The position numbers and the translations under genes are program-made. A stretch of 23,348 nucleotides of DNA from Promethearchaeota archaeon (lineage in GTDB: Archaea > Asgardarchaeota > Lokiarchaeia > Sigynarchaeales > SOKP01). This document shows, one piece after another, positions 13,656 through 21,391 of the stretch. The notes beneath the pieces are model-generated. The model ran no database searches, was not told where the DNA came from, and saw only the letters and a list, made by a program, of their open reading frames with translations. The DNA is taken from NCBI GenBank assembly GCA_016839905.1, contig JAEOTJ010000245.1, positions 1-23,348 on the forward strand, given 5' to 3'. Numbering within the stretch: position 1 is the first letter of the stretch; every line of letters starts with the position of its first letter.

Positions 13656-14396
13656 TTATACTTCTAAGCAGAAACCATCATATACTGTTCCAAAATGCCG
13701 TCCCTTTAGGGTAGGGTTGTTTATCCATGCATAAACACTCATTCCAGGTTCTAATGAGGTTATAGAAATAGGGTTCTCATTAGGAGCTTCTATCAATCTT
13801 ACCGTTTCAGCAGTTTGAATAAAAGTAGCAACATCCATTTCAATATGTAATTTATGTCCGATATAATTTCTTAAATCATTAATTTTAAAAATTTGTTCAC
13901 GAGTATCATCATCATACCATTTAAAGATTTTACGATATGTACTAAAATAATTAATATCTTCTTCATCTTTTATAGGAATTTCTTTATCATATTTATGAAT
14001 ACCTTTAATAAGAGTCATTGGGCGTTTTTCGATTTTTAACCTTGCCACTTCTACAATCCTCCTATCACCATTTGGTTTTATTGTTAACACTTTATCACCG
14101 ATTTTTAATTCACTTAAATATTTAGTCTTCTCATTTGGCATAAAGATATATGAGGATATAACTCCAGCATTTACTCTAAAAGGTCTTGGTTCAATGTCAT
14201 ATTCATCCTCTTTTGGACTTCTTTCATTATTAATCAAAAAGAGACCTCTACTAAAATTCCCAACTAATAATCCTTCATTTTCCTCCAATTTACAACTTAA
14301 ATCCACACAAATTCGATCCCCCGAATGATCATGATCGACTTCATTAATTTCTATTTCTTTAATCTTATTTGTATTAATTGCCATCTCATTCTCCAT
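13656..14396 (-). CDS. 3-dehydroquinate synthase II-like protein lacking the N-terminal domain
   Basis: From about residue 26 the sequence follows the C-terminal part of archaeal 3-dehydroquinate synthase II (AroB', the alternative archaeal enzyme of the shikimate pathway): GDRICVDLSCKL, EGLLVGNFSRGLFLI, then RPFRVNAGVISSYIFMPNEKT, YLSELKIGDKVL, KIEKRPMTLI, AETVRLIE, and final GRHFGTVYDG. The normal enzyme is roughly 320-380 aa and carries an N-terminal domain absent here; the protein is 246 aa. An insert of about 35 residues (IPIKDEEDINYFSTYRKIFKWYDDDT) interrupts the conserved part before AETVRL. The upstream 264 bases hold many stops, so this is not a simple frameshift. It may start at M5, which has a better SD. 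Catalysis of the normal reaction is doubtful. Confidence 0.82.
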   Translation of the reverse strand: MENEMAINTNKIKEIEINEVDHDHSGDRICVDLSCKLEENEGLLVGNFSRGLFLINNERSPKEDEYDIEPRPFRVNAGVISSYIFMPNEKTKYLSELKIGDKVLTIKPNGDRRIVEVARLKIEKRPMTLIKGIHKYDKEIPIKDEEDINYFSTYRKIFKWYDDDTREQIFKINDLRNYIGHKLHIEMDVATFIQTAETVRLIEAPNENPISITSLEPGMSVYAWINNPTLKGRHFGTVYDGFCLEV

Positions 14397-14660
14397 CCTT
14401 TTACAAATAATATTATTTTTTATTTTATATCAATTAAACTTTGACACTACTTTATGTATTGATAATAATTTTGTTTTAAAAAGTCTTTTCTAACTTATGA
14501 TAAAATTCAATAATTATTAATAAATTTTGATTTTAATTTTATTTTAGTCGATATATTACTAAGATATTAATTTACTATTTTAAACCCTTCTTATTTTTTT
14601 TAAACATAATAATATTAGTTTATAGATTTATTAATTTATACATCTTAATTTAAATAAAAA

Positions 14661-14897
14661 TTAAATATTTCTTATTTTTTGAATTACGAATCTCAATTCA
14701 TTTTGTAATGAAGCTTTACTACCCCTATGTACCTTTCCAGTAATGGCTTTATAAATTAACCTCTGAAAATCTGAAGTTTTAGCTAATCCTTCTAATTCAT
14801 CAATTAAATTAAAAGTTGTCTTAGTTGTCTTAACAATTTTTTCGATTGGTTTCGATTCTAAGACAATTTTTTGAGGTCTTAAATTATCTAGTGGCAT
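14661..14897 (-). CDS. 78-aa basic protein paired with RHH gene
   Basis: Its ATG follows directly on the stop of the RHH gene upstream (stop 14898-14900, start 14897), so the two are certainly co-translated. The product is basic and helical (ELEGLAKTSDFQRLIYKAITGKVHRGSKASLQNELRFVIQKI), with no RelE, VapC or other toxin motif that can be seen. Order RHH then small basic protein fits a toxin-antitoxin or partition pair, but the second protein is unrecognised, so the function is left open. Confidence 0.6.
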   Translation of the reverse strand: MPLDNLRPQKIVLESKPIEKIVKTTKTTFNLIDELEGLAKTSDFQRLIYKAITGKVHRGSKASLQNELRFVIQKIRNI

Positions 14898-15059
14898 TTA
14901 ATTCTCATCTCCTAATACTATTGCTATGATTTTATTTAAATAATCAGTCAAGGTCTTGAATCCTTCGTTTTGGGCATCTTGCTTAAATCGTTTTAATGTT
15001 TCTCTTTCAATTTGAAAATTTATCCTCACAGGGTCATTATATTTAGGTTCTACACGCAT
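14898..15059 (-). CDS. 53-aa RHH (CopG/MetJ-type) protein
   Basis: The frame starts MRVEPKYNDPVRINFQIERE and is a standard ribbon-helix-helix: strand VRINFQIER, helix ETLKRFKQDAQNEG and second helix TLTDYLNKIIAIVL. The F-x-x-E and T-L-T-D-Y-L pattern is common in plasmid and antitoxin RHH proteins. It leads a two-gene unit with the 78-aa protein directly after it. It would bind its own promoter as a dimer. Confidence 0.75.
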   Translation of the reverse strand: MRVEPKYNDPVRINFQIERETLKRFKQDAQNEGFKTLTDYLNKIIAIVLGDEN

Positions 15060-15226
15060 TTTATTTTTACTCCAATTAAGTTTATTTTTAAGTAAATTAT
15101 TTTATTTTTACTCAATTATAAAATATCATTATTCCTATATAAATCTATCTGACCAAGTCAAATTATATTTGACCTGATAATATTATTAAAAAACCTTATC
15201 AAATGTAATTCAAATTTTTTATTATC

Positions 15227-15373
15227 ATGGTAAAAAAAGTAGATATTGTGGCAAAGGTGATTAAGTTCGGTAATTCGCTTGGAATCACCATTAAGAAAGA
15301 TATATGTGAGATCTTGAATGTGGAAGAAGGGGATTTCTTACAATTGTCTATAGAAAAGATTGAAAAAGAATGA
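15227..15373 (+). CDS. 48-aa AbrB/MazE-type protein
   Basis: The sequence AKVIKFGNSLGITIKKDICEILNVEEGDFLQLSI is a full AbrB-type swapped-hairpin domain with the K-F-GNS-x-GI core. The usual IVIP strand is changed to ITIKK, so Pro is missing. The gene is preceded by an AT-rich leader with no clear SD and may be leaderless. It is the second such protein in 2 kb and again lacks an adjacent toxin. It lies 131 bases before the GTPase gene and may be the last gene of the accessory zone. Confidence 0.72.
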   Translation: MVKKVDIVAKVIKFGNSLGITIKKDICEILNVEEGDFLQLSIEKIEKE

Positions 15374-15461
15374 ATAAAAAAATAAAGGAATAGGGTATGT
15401 TTTTTAATGAATTAAGGTATATTTTCAAGATAACTTTTTTTTGTCATATAAAATTTTATTC

Positions 15462-15474
15462 TATATATTTAAAA
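15462..15474 (+). promoter_or_regulatory. TATA box of the small GTPase gene
   Basis: TATATATTTAAAA lies about 30-40 bases before the ATG at 15505. The spacing predicts a very short or no 5' leader, and no SD is seen, so leaderless translation is likely. Confidence 0.45.
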
Positions 15475-15504
15475 TTATAAAAAATTAGAGAATTCTTTTA
15501 ATTT

Positions 15505-16083
15505 ATGAAAGTCCCCAATGAAAATGTGATATTTAGTTTTAAAATTGTTATAGTTGGTAGCGGGGGCGTTGGAAAAACTTGTCTATTTAATAGGTATTGC
15601 TTTAATTCTTTCAACTTTAACACAGATATAACAATTGGGATTAATTTTTACTCAACTTATCATAGTTTTAGATTTAAGAACGATGATACCAATAATGAAA
15701 GATATATTGTTAATTCAATATTTGATTTTGGAGGGCAAGAAAGATTTAAACCACTCATTCCAAGGTTTTTAGATGGTGCTGATGGAGCACTTTTAGTTTT
15801 TGATAGCGTAAGTTTCTCTTCCTTTCAAAATTTAGACTATTGGTATGAGAAATTAGATAAAGAGATTCCAATAATCTTAGTTGGAAGCAAAAATGATTTA
15901 ATAGATAAAACACCTAAAGCGGAAATCGTCAGTGATGATTCTATTAATAATTTTTTGAAAAATAAGAATATAGAGGGATTTTATCGCTCTTCAGCATTAG
16001 AAAACTATAACGTATTAATTGTGTTTAAAGAGTTAATTAAAAAAATGCTTTTAAAAAAAAAAATAGAAGTAATAATTATATAA
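15505..16083 (+). CDS. Ras/Rab/Arf-like small GTPase
   Basis: This 192-aa protein has all five G motifs: G1 GSGGVGKT (18-25), G2 Thr in ITIGI (T43), G3 DFGGQE (74-79, including catalytic Gln78), G4 SKNDL (128-132) and G5 SSALE (162-166). The order and spacing match the Ras superfamily. Asgard archaea carry large sets of such GTPases, which is a main reason for the lineage call. FGGQE is closer to Arf/Gtr/Roc-type than to the DTAGQE of Rab and Ras. The C-terminus ends in hydrophobic residues (KIEVIII) without a Cys prenylation box or N-terminal Gly, so any membrane attachment must use another means. The gene is convergent with the polyprenyl synthase. Confidence 0.93.
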   Translation: MKVPNENVIFSFKIVIVGSGGVGKTCLFNRYCFNSFNFNTDITIGINFYSTYHSFRFKNDDTNNERYIVNSIFDFGGQERFKPLIPRFLDGADGALLVFDSVSFSSFQNLDYWYEKLDKEIPIILVGSKNDLIDKTPKAEIVSDDSINNFLKNKNIEGFYRSSALENYNVLIVFKELIKKMLLKKKIEVIII

Positions 16084-16148
16084 CTTATTTTTCCTTTCTG
16101 GGGGACTCAAGATTTTTAATGAATTTGGCAAGAAATTAAATTAGAGTG

Positions 16149-17222
16149 TTAAAAGTTTCTCATATAAATAAAGTCGCTAAACTCATAGAAGAATTTCTTT
16201 TGATCTTTATTCAAATCGGGATAGATTTCTTTTAAAGTCGCTTTTGCTTGTTCAACGAAATTTTTTGAAAAATGTTCCGCAATTATTAAAGCATTTGTTT
16301 CGGTAAAAATAGTCTCTACATTTTTAATATCAGTTTTAGTTAATTTGGTTTTTTTATAAATATCATTAAGTACTTTAGATTGCTCCTCATCTGTATTTTG
16401 AAATGCTAATATGTATATAAATTTCTTTTTCTTATTTTCAATATCTTTTTCAACATCAAGGATATCATCTCTAATCGAAAAAGCTAGCCCCATTTTAATC
16501 ATTGCTTCACTTAAAGGTTTTATTTGATAATGCATATTTCCCTTTGCTAAAATTGCTCCAATTCTAGTAGATTTCTCAAAAACTCTCGCTCTTTGCATTT
16601 CAGCAATATGTAAATATTGCTCCAAACTTTGAGTAATGTTATGATATTCCATGTATTCTTCAATGATCTGCCCTCTCATTAAAAAATCCATTGCTTCAGT
16701 ATATTCATTTAGTGCAATTATTTTTAAATTATCGGGAAATTTTGAAGCTTTTAAAACATTTAAACCTAAAAAATATCCTAGAGATCCCCCCAAAATACTC
16801 ATATCTCTTCCATAAAGTTTAATCATTTCAGCTTTTTTAGGAATAGTTAAATTTTTATAAACGGAACTAATCTCATTTTTTAATTGAGTATGAAACGTGG
16901 GTTTTCCTCGTCTGGATATATCATTATCAATAAGATCATCATGTATTAGATGACCGCTATGTAATAATTCCACCGAAATAGCAACTTTTCTTATTTCATC
17001 TATTTGATCTTCTAAATACATGGGATTTATAATTCCAGTAAAAGCTGCCATTAATAAAACGGGATGTATTCGTTTTGCTTTCTTATTTAAAATAAATGTT
17101 TTCAATTGACTTATAAAATCTCCTAGCAATACATCTTTTTCGTTTTTATCTAATATCTCAAAATATGTTTCTAATTCTTTATCAATTGCCTCTTTTTCTA
17201 ATTTAAAGAAGTCTTCTATCAT
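16149..17222 (-). CDS. Polyprenyl (GGPP-type) diphosphate synthase
   Basis: This 357-aa trans-prenyltransferase condenses isopentenyl diphosphate with allylic diphosphates. In archaea it makes the C20 or longer chains for ether lipids or quinones. The first Asp-rich motif is HDDLID (D95, D96, D99), followed by RRGKPTFH (104-111). GQ at 184-185 and EKST near 216-219 match family positions. The second Asp-rich motif is RDDILD (D252, D253, D256). After it, the usual GD-x-x-x-GK-x-x-x-D-x-x-x-GK region is shortened to VEKDIENKKKKFIYIL. That suggests an altered active-site cap but not loss of catalysis. Residues 112-140 form a longer insertion than usual. Product length cannot be deduced with confidence. 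Confidence 0.92.
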   Translation of the reverse strand: MIEDFFKLEKEAIDKELETYFEILDKNEKDVLLGDFISQLKTFILNKKAKRIHPVLLMAAFTGIINPMYLEDQIDEIRKVAISVELLHSGHLIHDDLIDNDISRRGKPTFHTQLKNEISSVYKNLTIPKKAEMIKLYGRDMSILGGSLGYFLGLNVLKASKFPDNLKIIALNEYTEAMDFLMRGQIIEEYMEYHNITQSLEQYLHIAEMQRARVFEKSTRIGAILAKGNMHYQIKPLSEAMIKMGLAFSIRDDILDVEKDIENKKKKFIYILAFQNTDEEQSKVLNDIYKKTKLTKTDIKNVETIFTETNALIIAEHFSKNFVEQAKATLKEIYPDLNKDQKKFFYEFSDFIYMRNF

Positions 17223-17348
17223 TGAAAAAAACTCATTTTTTTATTTATTTTTATAATCTTTATTATTAATTTAAAATTTATTATAATCCAAAAATTTCTA
17301 ATATTATAATTAAGCATAATAATTTTATAATTAAAAGAGATATGAAAA

Positions 17349-17855
17349 ATGAAAATAGCTGTAATATCAGATACCCATGACCATAAAAATAATATTTTAA
17401 AAGCAGTTTCTATCATAAATGAAAGAAATATTGATGCATTGATACATTGTGGAGATTATATAGCTCCATTTGTGAAAAAATGGTTTGATGGATTGAATGA
17501 CAATATAATAAAGAATTTTTTTGGAGTGTTTGGAAATAATGATGGTGAAAGAATATTTTTAAAGCAAAACCTTGGGCAAATCTGTGATATCGTAGGATTG
17601 GAATTGATCAAGGAATTTGAGGGTAAAAGAATTTTTGCGGCCCATATGCTAAAGCAAGAAACCATTGATGCTTTAATGAATTCTGGAAAATTTGATATAA
17701 TTTTATCAGGACATACACATGAAATAGTTAAAAAGAAAAATGATAATGGTGTTTTAGTAGTAAATCCTGGTGAAGCATGTGGATATTTAACTGGTAAGGC
17801 AACTTTTGCAATCATAGACACAAATAAAATGGATATAGAGATTATTGAAATATGA
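17349..17855 (+). CDS. YfcE/MJ0936-type metallophosphoesterase
   Basis: This 168-aa calcineurin-like phosphodiesterase has the metal-binding set D8-x-H10 (SDTHDH), D36 (HCGDY), GNND at 62-65, H99 (AAHML) and H122-x-H124 (GHTHE). All two-metal ligands are present. The usual HGH motif is AAH here, and a lid segment follows. Family members hydrolyse phosphodiesters in vitro; the natural substrate is mostly unknown. An ATG at 17342 in another frame is short and ignored. A TATA-like TTTTATAATT about 25 bases upstream implies a leaderless message. The gene is divergent from the polyprenyl synthase. Confidence 0.92.
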   Translation: MKIAVISDTHDHKNNILKAVSIINERNIDALIHCGDYIAPFVKKWFDGLNDNIIKNFFGVFGNNDGERIFLKQNLGQICDIVGLELIKEFEGKRIFAAHMLKQETIDALMNSGKFDIILSGHTHEIVKKKNDNGVLVVNPGEACGYLTGKATFAIIDTNKMDIEIIEI

Positions 17856-17973
17856 TTTATATTGCTTTTTTTAAAAAATATTAAATTAAATAAGAATAAA
17901 TAACTTTAATAAAATTATAATAATAATTAAGGATTAATCAAAGACTTCATTATAAAAATTTGCTCTGATAAAT

Positions 17974-19611
17974 ATGCCAGAAGAATCTGAAACACCAAAA
18001 ATAATTGAAGAGAAACAAGTAAAAGTCCCTGATATAAACAAGGAGGAGCAAGAAATAGCATTAAGGGTAGAAAAAGACCAAATTGAAATGCAAAAACCAG
18101 AGGATCCAGGAAAGCTTATTATTGTTGAAGCAGAGGCCTATAAAACAATAATATTATACGCTAGTAGATATGCTAATCAATACATTCCATCAAAAGATTG
18201 GAAAGAAATCTATGGAATATTGATAGGACGTGCTGATGATGATTTTGTGTATGTGGAAAGAGCAGAGGCATTAACTTATGGACATGCAACTGATGTCCAA
18301 TTAGATGCAAGGCATTATGGTTTCATTGAACAAATTCAAAACGAAGTAGATAAGGAAGGAAAAGGACAATATATGGTAGGATGGTTTCATTCTCATCCAG
18401 GACTTAATCTTTTCTTTTCTTATATAGATTTATTAAATCAATTGAGTTTTCAACAGAGTAATCAAGATTTCTGTGGATTAGTATTCGATCACACCCTTTT
18501 AGGAAAAAAAAAGGAAGAAATAATTAAAGGAAAAAAAGGAAAGGAATATACTATTACAAAATTCGAAACGGGCTTTGAAATATATAGAATTACCGATGTA
18601 AATATGGACATTAATGATGCTAAATATGACGCGAATTATCATAAAGTAGAATGTATTATGGAAGGATTAAATAAATTCTTTTTTGCTAATGTTTTATCCG
18701 AATTATCTGCATTGGCATCTGCAGGAAAACCACTTCAAAAAGCTTATGGAGAGCCTGAGCTAGTAAAATCTCCACACCAAAATACTGAAAAAGCAATGGA
18801 AAAAAAAGATGACTTCCCCATATTAGCCTCTGATATTGATACAAGTCCCGATAAACATACTTTAGTAGAAATACCGATCAATAAAGAAGTTTCATTTGGT
18901 AAAGATGGTTTTTCCCATCAGAAACCCAATAAAAAAAGAGTTGAATTTAATAAGGTAAAAGAAAGTGCTGAAAAATTAATATTTGAAGGAAATAAGGCTC
19001 TAAATAATGGAGATGCCTTTACTGGAATTGAAAAATATAGAGAAGGAATTGAGAAATATAAAAAACTTAAAGATAATGATAGGATGTTAGAAATATTAAG
19101 AAATGTCTCAGAGTATTGCATATCTACAAACCATTTGGTTATTGCTGAAGAATTCTCGGAAGAATTATATAATCTATCAAAGAAATTAGCTCAAAAGTTT
19201 TATAAAGCGGAAGGTAAATATTTAAAGGGTTATATCATGCTAAAAAAGGGAACTAACGAGAATTTAAGAGAGGGTCTTAGAGAAATCCAGAAAGCAACGA
19301 TAGATTATGAAGCGGCAAAAGATAATGCTGGTGCAGGCAGGGCTTATTATAAAATTGGTACAATATATCAGTCCAGACTCAATCGCCCTTATAATTCATC
19401 ACTATTTTATATTCAGGCAATAAAAAGTTATAAAGAGGCACTTAATAAAAACCATCCACTAAGAAAAGCGTTATGGAGTAAATCAGAATTACTTATCCAA
19501 AGAATTACGGAAATAAAAGATATAGTTGTTGAATTAATTTCAGATATTAAAGATCCTAAAGAAAGAAATAAAATCACAGATGATTTAAATTCAATTAGAA
19601 TAATTATTTAA
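17974..19611 (+). CDS. JAMM/MPN+ metalloprotease fused to helical (TPR-like) repeats
   Basis: Residues about 47-215 are an MPN+ domain like Rpn11 or CSN5: E78 in KEIYGILIG, then GWFHSHPG (H139, H141) and S149-x2-D152, giving the full E...HSH-x7-S-x2-D zinc site. GWFHSHPG...LLNQLSFQ is close to the Rpn11 motif. Such enzymes remove ubiquitin-like tags, and Asgard archaea have ubiquitin systems. Residues about 255-325 are a low-complexity linker. Residues about 325-500 are helical hairpins with TPR or MIT-like character (KLIFEGNKALNNGDAFTGIEKY; AGRAYYKIGTIYQSRLN). The first 45 residues are charged and disordered. The repeats may recruit the protease to a complex. No E1/E2/E3 or ubiquitin gene is in the window. 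Confidence 0.88.
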   Translation: MPEESETPKIIEEKQVKVPDINKEEQEIALRVEKDQIEMQKPEDPGKLIIVEAEAYKTIILYASRYANQYIPSKDWKEIYGILIGRADDDFVYVERAEALTYGHATDVQLDARHYGFIEQIQNEVDKEGKGQYMVGWFHSHPGLNLFFSYIDLLNQLSFQQSNQDFCGLVFDHTLLGKKKEEIIKGKKGKEYTITKFETGFEIYRITDVNMDINDAKYDANYHKVECIMEGLNKFFFANVLSELSALASAGKPLQKAYGEPELVKSPHQNTEKAMEKKDDFPILASDIDTSPDKHTLVEIPINKEVSFGKDGFSHQKPNKKRVEFNKVKESAEKLIFEGNKALNNGDAFTGIEKYREGIEKYKKLKDNDRMLEILRNVSEYCISTNHLVIAEEFSEELYNLSKKLAQKFYKAEGKYLKGYIMLKKGTNENLREGLREIQKATIDYEAAKDNAGAGRAYYKIGTIYQSRLNRPYNSSLFYIQAIKSYKEALNKNHPLRKALWSKSELLIQRITEIKDIVVELISDIKDPKERNKITDDLNSIRIII

Positions 19612-19716
19612 TATTTCAATAAATATAAAATATATTTATTATAGTCTGAAGCTTAAATCATAAAAATTAAATTCTAACAGTAATTATATTTAATACTTTT
19701 TTTAGGTGATTTTAAA

Positions 19717-20394
19717 ATTCCTCGCAGAAAAACTAAAATAAAATATTCAAGAAAAATTGCTTGCAAACATCTTAAACCCTTAGGAGATATTTCACATAGT
19801 CTTCAAGCATTATGTCATTGTATTGAAAGAGAATTAATTTTGGGTATTAAGGCACATATTTGTCAAGTCTGCTATTTATATGTACAAGAGAAATCAAATC
19901 TATCAATTGATGATGTTTTTATTGAAAGTAAGAAAATAGCGGAAAAAAAAATAAAAGAGAAAGCAGAATTATTCAAACTCGAAGAGATACAAATAGATGA
20001 GGATCTAGATTTATCAACTGATGAATTTAATGAGGATGATGATGCTTTACCAATAAAATTTGAAAAGAGAAAAATTGGTAAGGGTGAAATTGAGGATTCT
20101 GAAGAATTTGCGGAAGTAGAGTGTCCTTTCTGTGGAGAAATATTTGATGATCTTACTTCCCATATTAAAAATTGTGAATTTGCGCCAGATGATGCAAGTA
20201 TTGATGATATTAGACCCACTAGACTTAAAAAGAGGAAAAAACGTAAAAAACCAAGTGCAACAACAAAATCAGAGCCAGCAGATAAAACTGAGATAAAAGA
20301 AAAAAAGAAATGTCCTCATTGTGGAAAAGAATTTATTAGACTCGGACGCCATTTGAATTCATGCAAAAAGAATCCTGAAATTATTAATAAATAA
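19717..20394 (+). CDS. Multi-zinc-finger protein, probable ATT start
   Basis: Standard start codons would allow only a TTG at 19840 (184 aa), which has no SD. The open frame continues upstream, and AGGTGAT at 19704-19710 lies six bases before an ATT at 19717. Starting there gives 225 aa beginning MPRRKTKIKYSRK, with an extra Cys cluster C16, C33, C35 ahead of C49-x2-C52 that would otherwise be lost. Two C2HC fingers follow: C136-x2-C139...H149-x3-C153 (CPFCGEIFDDLTSHIKNC) and C199-x2-C202...H212-x3-C216. Between them lies a basic KKRKKRKK stretch. Acidic and helical residues fill the rest. Likely a nucleic-acid-binding or protein-bridging factor; no precise role is known. Confidence 0.72.
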   Translation: MPRRKTKIKYSRKIACKHLKPLGDISHSLQALCHCIERELILGIKAHICQVCYLYVQEKSNLSIDDVFIESKKIAEKKIKEKAELFKLEEIQIDEDLDLSTDEFNEDDDALPIKFEKRKIGKGEIEDSEEFAEVECPFCGEIFDDLTSHIKNCEFAPDDASIDDIRPTRLKKRKKRKKPSATTKSEPADKTEIKEKKKCPHCGKEFIRLGRHLNSCKKNPEIINK

Positions 20395-20466
20395 AAAAGA
20401 ACAAGGATAAAATATGCAATTAATCAATTAACCTTTTTAATTTTAATATTATTTTGATTCAATAAA

Positions 20467-21387
20467 ATGTCAAAAGAAAGTATTTACTACTGTAAACCGG
20501 TGTTTCGTCCCCCTTCAGAAGCTTATTCATTATTAATTCAATTAACAGAAGGTTGTACTTACCGTTGCGATTTCTGTATCTCAAATTTAAGAAAACAATT
20601 TCTTGTGAGAGAATTTGAAGATATTAAAAAAGATTTGGATATTGCAAAAAAACAATATGGATTAAATGTTAGAAGAATTTTTTTCTTAGATGGTAATGCA
20701 ATGGTCACTCCTTTTGAAAAATTATTAGAGGTTATCAAGTATGCCAATGAAATTTTTCCTCATTTAGAAAGAGTCAGTGTTTATGCTCATGCAAGAGATA
20801 TAATAAAAAAAACAGATGAACAATTAAAAGAATTATCAGAAGTAGGACTTAAACTCGCTTATGTAGGATTCGAATCGGGTTCTAATAAATTATTAGAACA
20901 GATTAATAAACATGCAACAAAAGAAGAATATATTAAAGCATCAAATAAATTAATGAGAGCAGGAATTACTTTATCCGCTACATTCATTAACGGTCTTGGT
21001 GGTGCAAATAATACAGATTTATCAAAAATGCATGCTATTGAATCTGCAGATCTGGTTAATAAAATTTGTCCAGATGATAATAGAATTTGGTATATAGCTT
21101 TTTTATCTCTCATGGTGCCTACTGGAACTGAAATCTTTAAAAAAAAAGCAAAAAAAGAATTTCAGGAAATGAATTCTACTGAAATCTTAAAGGAATTAAA
21201 AATCTTTATTGAGAATATTAGTTTTAAGAACAAAAATGCTAATTGTATATTTCGTTCGAATCATGCGAGTAATTACCTTCCCATAAAAGGGGTGTTAGAT
21301 AGAGAAAAAGATAAAATTTTAAAAGTAATTGATTATGGTCTAAATCATAGAGAATCACTTAGACCGGAATTTTATAGAGGATTATAA
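20467..21387 (+). CDS. Radical SAM protein
   Basis: This 306-aa enzyme has the standard radical SAM motif C30-x3-C34-x2-C37 (GCTYRCDFC) after RPPSEAYSLLIQLTEG. A GFESGS motif and a GLGG stretch mark the SAM-binding barrel. It lacks the extra Cys clusters of SPASM or twitch proteins and the TRAM domain of methylthiotransferases. It is clearly related to the left-edge protein at 1-684, but that one has C-x4-C-x2-C. The substrate is unknown. It lies five bases before the membrane protein gene at 21392, so the two form an operon. That suggests a membrane-lipid or prenyl-chain modification role, which is inference. Confidence 0.9.
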   Translation: MSKESIYYCKPVFRPPSEAYSLLIQLTEGCTYRCDFCISNLRKQFLVREFEDIKKDLDIAKKQYGLNVRRIFFLDGNAMVTPFEKLLEVIKYANEIFPHLERVSVYAHARDIIKKTDEQLKELSEVGLKLAYVGFESGSNKLLEQINKHATKEEYIKASNKLMRAGITLSATFINGLGGANNTDLSKMHAIESADLVNKICPDDNRIWYIAFLSLMVPTGTEIFKKKAKKEFQEMNSTEILKELKIFIENISFKNKNANCIFRSNHASNYLPIKGVLDREKDKILKVIDYGLNHRESLRPEFYRGL

Positions 21388-21391
21388 TTAC

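Noticed and set aside
17456..17821. 121-codon minus-strand frame opposite the phosphodiesterase
   Set aside because: It lies fully inside a gene with all catalytic motifs and shows no domain of its own. It is a shadow.
19872..20219. 115-codon minus-strand frame opposite the zinc-finger gene
   Set aside because: Ser-rich low-complexity translation caused by Glu/Asp/Lys codons on the other strand; the plus strand has clear C2HC fingers.
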